DNA of 64,000 nt from Paenibacillus sp. RC334. Its GTDB lineage: Bacteria; Bacillota; Bacilli; Paenibacillales; Paenibacillaceae. The number at the start of each line of letters is the position of its first letter. Within the stretch, counting starts at the first letter, position 1. The stretch lies in assembly GCF_030034735.1 (NCBI RefSeq), contig NZ_CP125370.1, positions 3,720,001 to 3,784,000 of the forward strand, given 5' to 3'. A model generated the notes under the pieces. It was not told where the DNA came from and did not search any database. It saw nothing but the letters and a program-made list of their open reading frames with translations. Shown in pieces: positions 61,825 through 64,000 of this stretch. A program made the position numbers and the translations under genes.

Positions 61825-64000
61825 ATGAGCAATTTCAAAAAGCATCACAAGCTTCATAGCAAATTGCTGATCAGTATCACGTTATGTATTACGCTGACGT
61901 TGCTGGTATCTACCACGGTGTATTATTTTTATTATATTCGGGTGGAGAAGGAGCAAGCATTCGAAGCCAATCATAGCAGCCTGGCACTGAGAAGCAGAGA
62001 GGTCATTAACATGACATCTATCGCCCAATCGTTGGCCTTCCAAATGTACCGCAGCAGCACCCTGTCCAAGTTGTTGTATTACCCCAAACCCAATGTATAT
62101 GATGTAACCGCTGCCATGTCTGAGCTGAACAATTATCTCAATTCTATGCCGTACATTGAATCCATCTATGTGTATAATCCGAAAAGCGACACCTTCTACA
62201 TTGCATCCTCACGGGGGCAAAACGGGTTATACAGCAAAAGTGAACTGGTTGATACGGATATTATACGCGTGCTGGATCATTATCAGGATTATAAGCCATT
62301 TACCCCTATTCCACGCACCTATCCTTTGCTATCTGCGTCAGACTCCGTTGCCGGAGCAGATCAAGCCAGCACAGACATCGCCGCCTATACGTATTTATGC
62401 TACGACGCAATCAACTCGAACGAAGCGATGAATTCGGCTGTGATCGTCAATGTATCTGCGACTTGGATGAACAAGGAAATGGCGACGAATCCGGCATCAG
62501 GCGGAACGGCTTATATTTTGGACGATCAAGGCAGACTTTTATCCGGCGCGACACTGGCAGACGAAGCATTGAACGAAAAAGAACAGCTATGGCTGCACAC
62601 CCGAGTCAAAAAACAGGAAACAGGATATTTTGTAGAAGATTTTCACAGTAAAAGATCACTCATTTCTTATACCTCCCAAGACGGATTGGGTTGGCAGTAT
62701 ATTAGTGTCACCCCATATGAAAGCGTTGTCAAAATGGCGAGTGTTATCCGTAATGCGATGCTGTTCATTGCCGCCGTCATTGCATTGGCAGGGTTCGTGG
62801 CCTCCTGGCTGCTGTCCAGAATGCTGTATACCCCCATTGGACAGATCGTTGTCCATATGAATTCACTCGAATCAGAGAAACGAAACAGCATGTATACGAT
62901 CCGGCAAAACATTTTACAGAATATTATTCGGGGGGTTCAATTGCTTCCTGCTGGAGAGGAACCGGAGCGGTTGCTTGAGCTTGGAATCACATTCCAGTTC
63001 GACAAAGACTATCGGCTGGTGCTGCTGCGTATAGATGAATATGTCCGGTGGCAAAGCGAACGCGGTCCTGACCTGCTGCCCTATAAGTTTGCCATGATGA
63101 ATATTGCTTCTGAAATATGCGGGCAGACGTACCAGGTGGAAGCCGTGGATATCGACGAAGACAGCGTCCTACTGCTGCTCAACATTCTTGATCCTGCGGA
63201 GCATACGGATACCGTGCTGCTGGAAACCTTATTGCGCCAAATACGCGAAGCTTGCCATGAGTATTTAAAGCTGAGCGTATCGCTAACCTATAGCGCCATC
63301 GCAAGCCAGTCGGAACGGCTGCATCTGTTGTACCGTCAGGTACAGGAAGCGTCCATGCACCGATTTTTTCAAGGGCACGGGTGTATCATTGATGCGCAGA
63401 ACACAATTGAGGCACATGCTCAAAATGCCTACGTATATGCGTCGGATAAGGAGAAAAAATTGCTCGACACGCTGTTATCTGGTCATACGGAGGATGCTCA
63501 TGGCATGTTCAAGGACTTGCTGATGCATATGGAAAAATATTCGTTTTCCGTCGTGCAGGTGGCCATATCCCGGCTGATGATGAGTGTGAATCATGCCATT
63601 CAGCATATGAGTGAGCGTAATGGATTTGCTGCCGAATCTATACCTGAATTGCCGTCCGCAGATCAGTTGGAGACGGCCCTGGAGCTTATCGAGCAATATC
63701 AATTGGTCTTTGATCATGTCCGCTCCAACCTATTGGAAAAACGAAACACGAAACAAGAGCGGCTAGTACGGCAAATTAATGAGCGAATAGAGCAAGCCTA
63801 TGCTGATCCGGATTTTTGCCTCAACCAGATCGCTGAAGAACTGGATATGTCACCGATCTATGTCAGCAGACTATACAAGCAACAAACCATGTCTACCATC
63901 GTAGATGTCATTCAACAGCTACGCATTCGCAAAGCCTGCGAGCTGCTGGAGCAAACCGACTGGTCGGTAGCTGACGTGGCAGAACAAACCGGATTTGCGA
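61825..64000 (+). CDS. Membrane-anchored AraC-family regulator, cut by window edge
   Basis: The first 725 residues are present. One helix near 15-34 and another near 312-332 (MLFIAAVIALAGFVASWLL) bracket an extracytoplasmic sensor of the dCache/Yes-type. After a long linker and HAMP-like stretch comes the AraC helix-turn-helix (about 645-725): RLVRQINERIEQAYADPDFCLNQIAEELDMSPIYVSRLYKQQ...RKACELLEQTDWSVADVAEQTGFA. The last helix of the second HTH is lost at base 64000. Such regulators in Paenibacillus usually control adjacent carbohydrate transport or enzyme genes; the target is out of the window. The ATG follows ACAGGAGA. Confidence 0.88.
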   Translation, partial: MSNFKKHHKLHSKLLISITLCITLTLLVSTTVYYFYYIRVEKEQAFEANHSSLALRSREVINMTSIAQSLAFQMYRSSTLSKLLYYPKPNVYDVTAAMSELNNYLNSMPYIESIYVYNPKSDTFYIASSRGQNGLYSKSELVDTDIIRVLDHYQDYKPFTPIPRTYPLLSASDSVAGADQASTDIAAYTYLCYDAINSNEAMNSAVIVNVSATWMNKEMATNPASGGTAYILDDQGRLLSGATLADEALNEKEQLWLHTRVKKQETGYFVEDFHSKRSLISYTSQDGLGWQYISVTPYESVVKMASVIRNAMLFIAAVIALAGFVASWLLSRMLYTPIGQIVVHMNSLESEKRNSMYTIRQNILQNIIRGVQLLPAGEEPERLLELGITFQFDKDYRLVLLRIDEYVRWQSERGPDLLPYKFAMMNIASEICGQTYQVEAVDIDEDSVLLLLNILDPAEHTDTVLLETLLRQIREACHEYLKLSVSLTYSAIASQSERLHLLYRQVQEASMHRFFQGHGCIIDAQNTIEAHAQNAYVYASDKEKKLLDTLLSGHTEDAHGMFKDLLMHMEKYSFSVVQVAISRLMMSVNHAIQHMSERNGFAAESIPELPSADQLETALELIEQYQLVFDHVRSNLLEKRNTKQERLVRQINERIEQAYADPDFCLNQIAEELDMSPIYVSRLYKQQTMSTIVDVIQQLRIRKACELLEQTDWSVADVAEQTGFA

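Overview
The window looks like chromosome of an endospore-forming Bacillales bacterium, most likely Paenibacillus and probably of the P. polymyxa type. The reasons are the gene order, the sporulation genes (spoIIP, gpr, spoVAC-D-E), a bacterial expansin, a membrane-anchored AraC-type regulator, and a moderate GC content with frequent TTG and GTG starts. The genus is an inference; no marker RNA lies in the window, and I saw no tRNA, rRNA, insertion sequence, prophage or CRISPR array.

Most of the window is one long housekeeping backbone read on the minus strand. From high to low coordinate it runs spoVAC-D-E; a MoxR/DUF58/transglutaminase operon; yqeG-yqeH-aroE-yhbY-nadD-yqeK-rsfS-cvfB-yqeM; leuS behind a leucine T-box; comER (plus strand) divergent from comEA-comEB-comEC; holA; rpsT (plus); gpr-spoIIP-yqxA-lepA; hemW; hrcA-grpE-dnaK-dnaJ behind a perfect CIRCE operator; prmA, an M50 protease, rsmE, mtaB. 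This is the order known from the Bacillus subtilis yqe/com/dnaK region.

The backbone is interrupted by accessory blocks. At 8.3-14.7 kb lies a possible spore-surface gene, two small genes, and a malate module (sensor kinase, regulator, 2HCT transporter, malic enzyme in one direction). At 20.1-21.9 kb lie a palindromic repeat, a very AT-rich membrane-protein gene and a GNAT gene. At 30.3-35.5 kb lie an ECF sigma/anti-sigma pair, a Fur-controlled siderophore-binding lipoprotein, and a divergent aldo/keto reductase and TetR pair. The left end carries addB (partial), an RlmI-like methyltransferase, a pair of inverted repeats, an Na/Pi cotransporter and a Nudix gene. The right end carries an M42 peptidase, a YdjM-like membrane protein, an iron alcohol dehydrogenase, the expansin, and a truncated AraC-family regulator.

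The items most worth a second look are four. The 340-base lepA-hemW gap holds at least six nested or interlocked inverted repeats and may be an undescribed structured RNA. comEA carries a one-base frameshift in a run of six A that removes its DNA-binding domain. comEC seems to lack a usual start codon. An AT-rich orphan membrane gene sits beside a palindromic repeat between hrcA and hemW.
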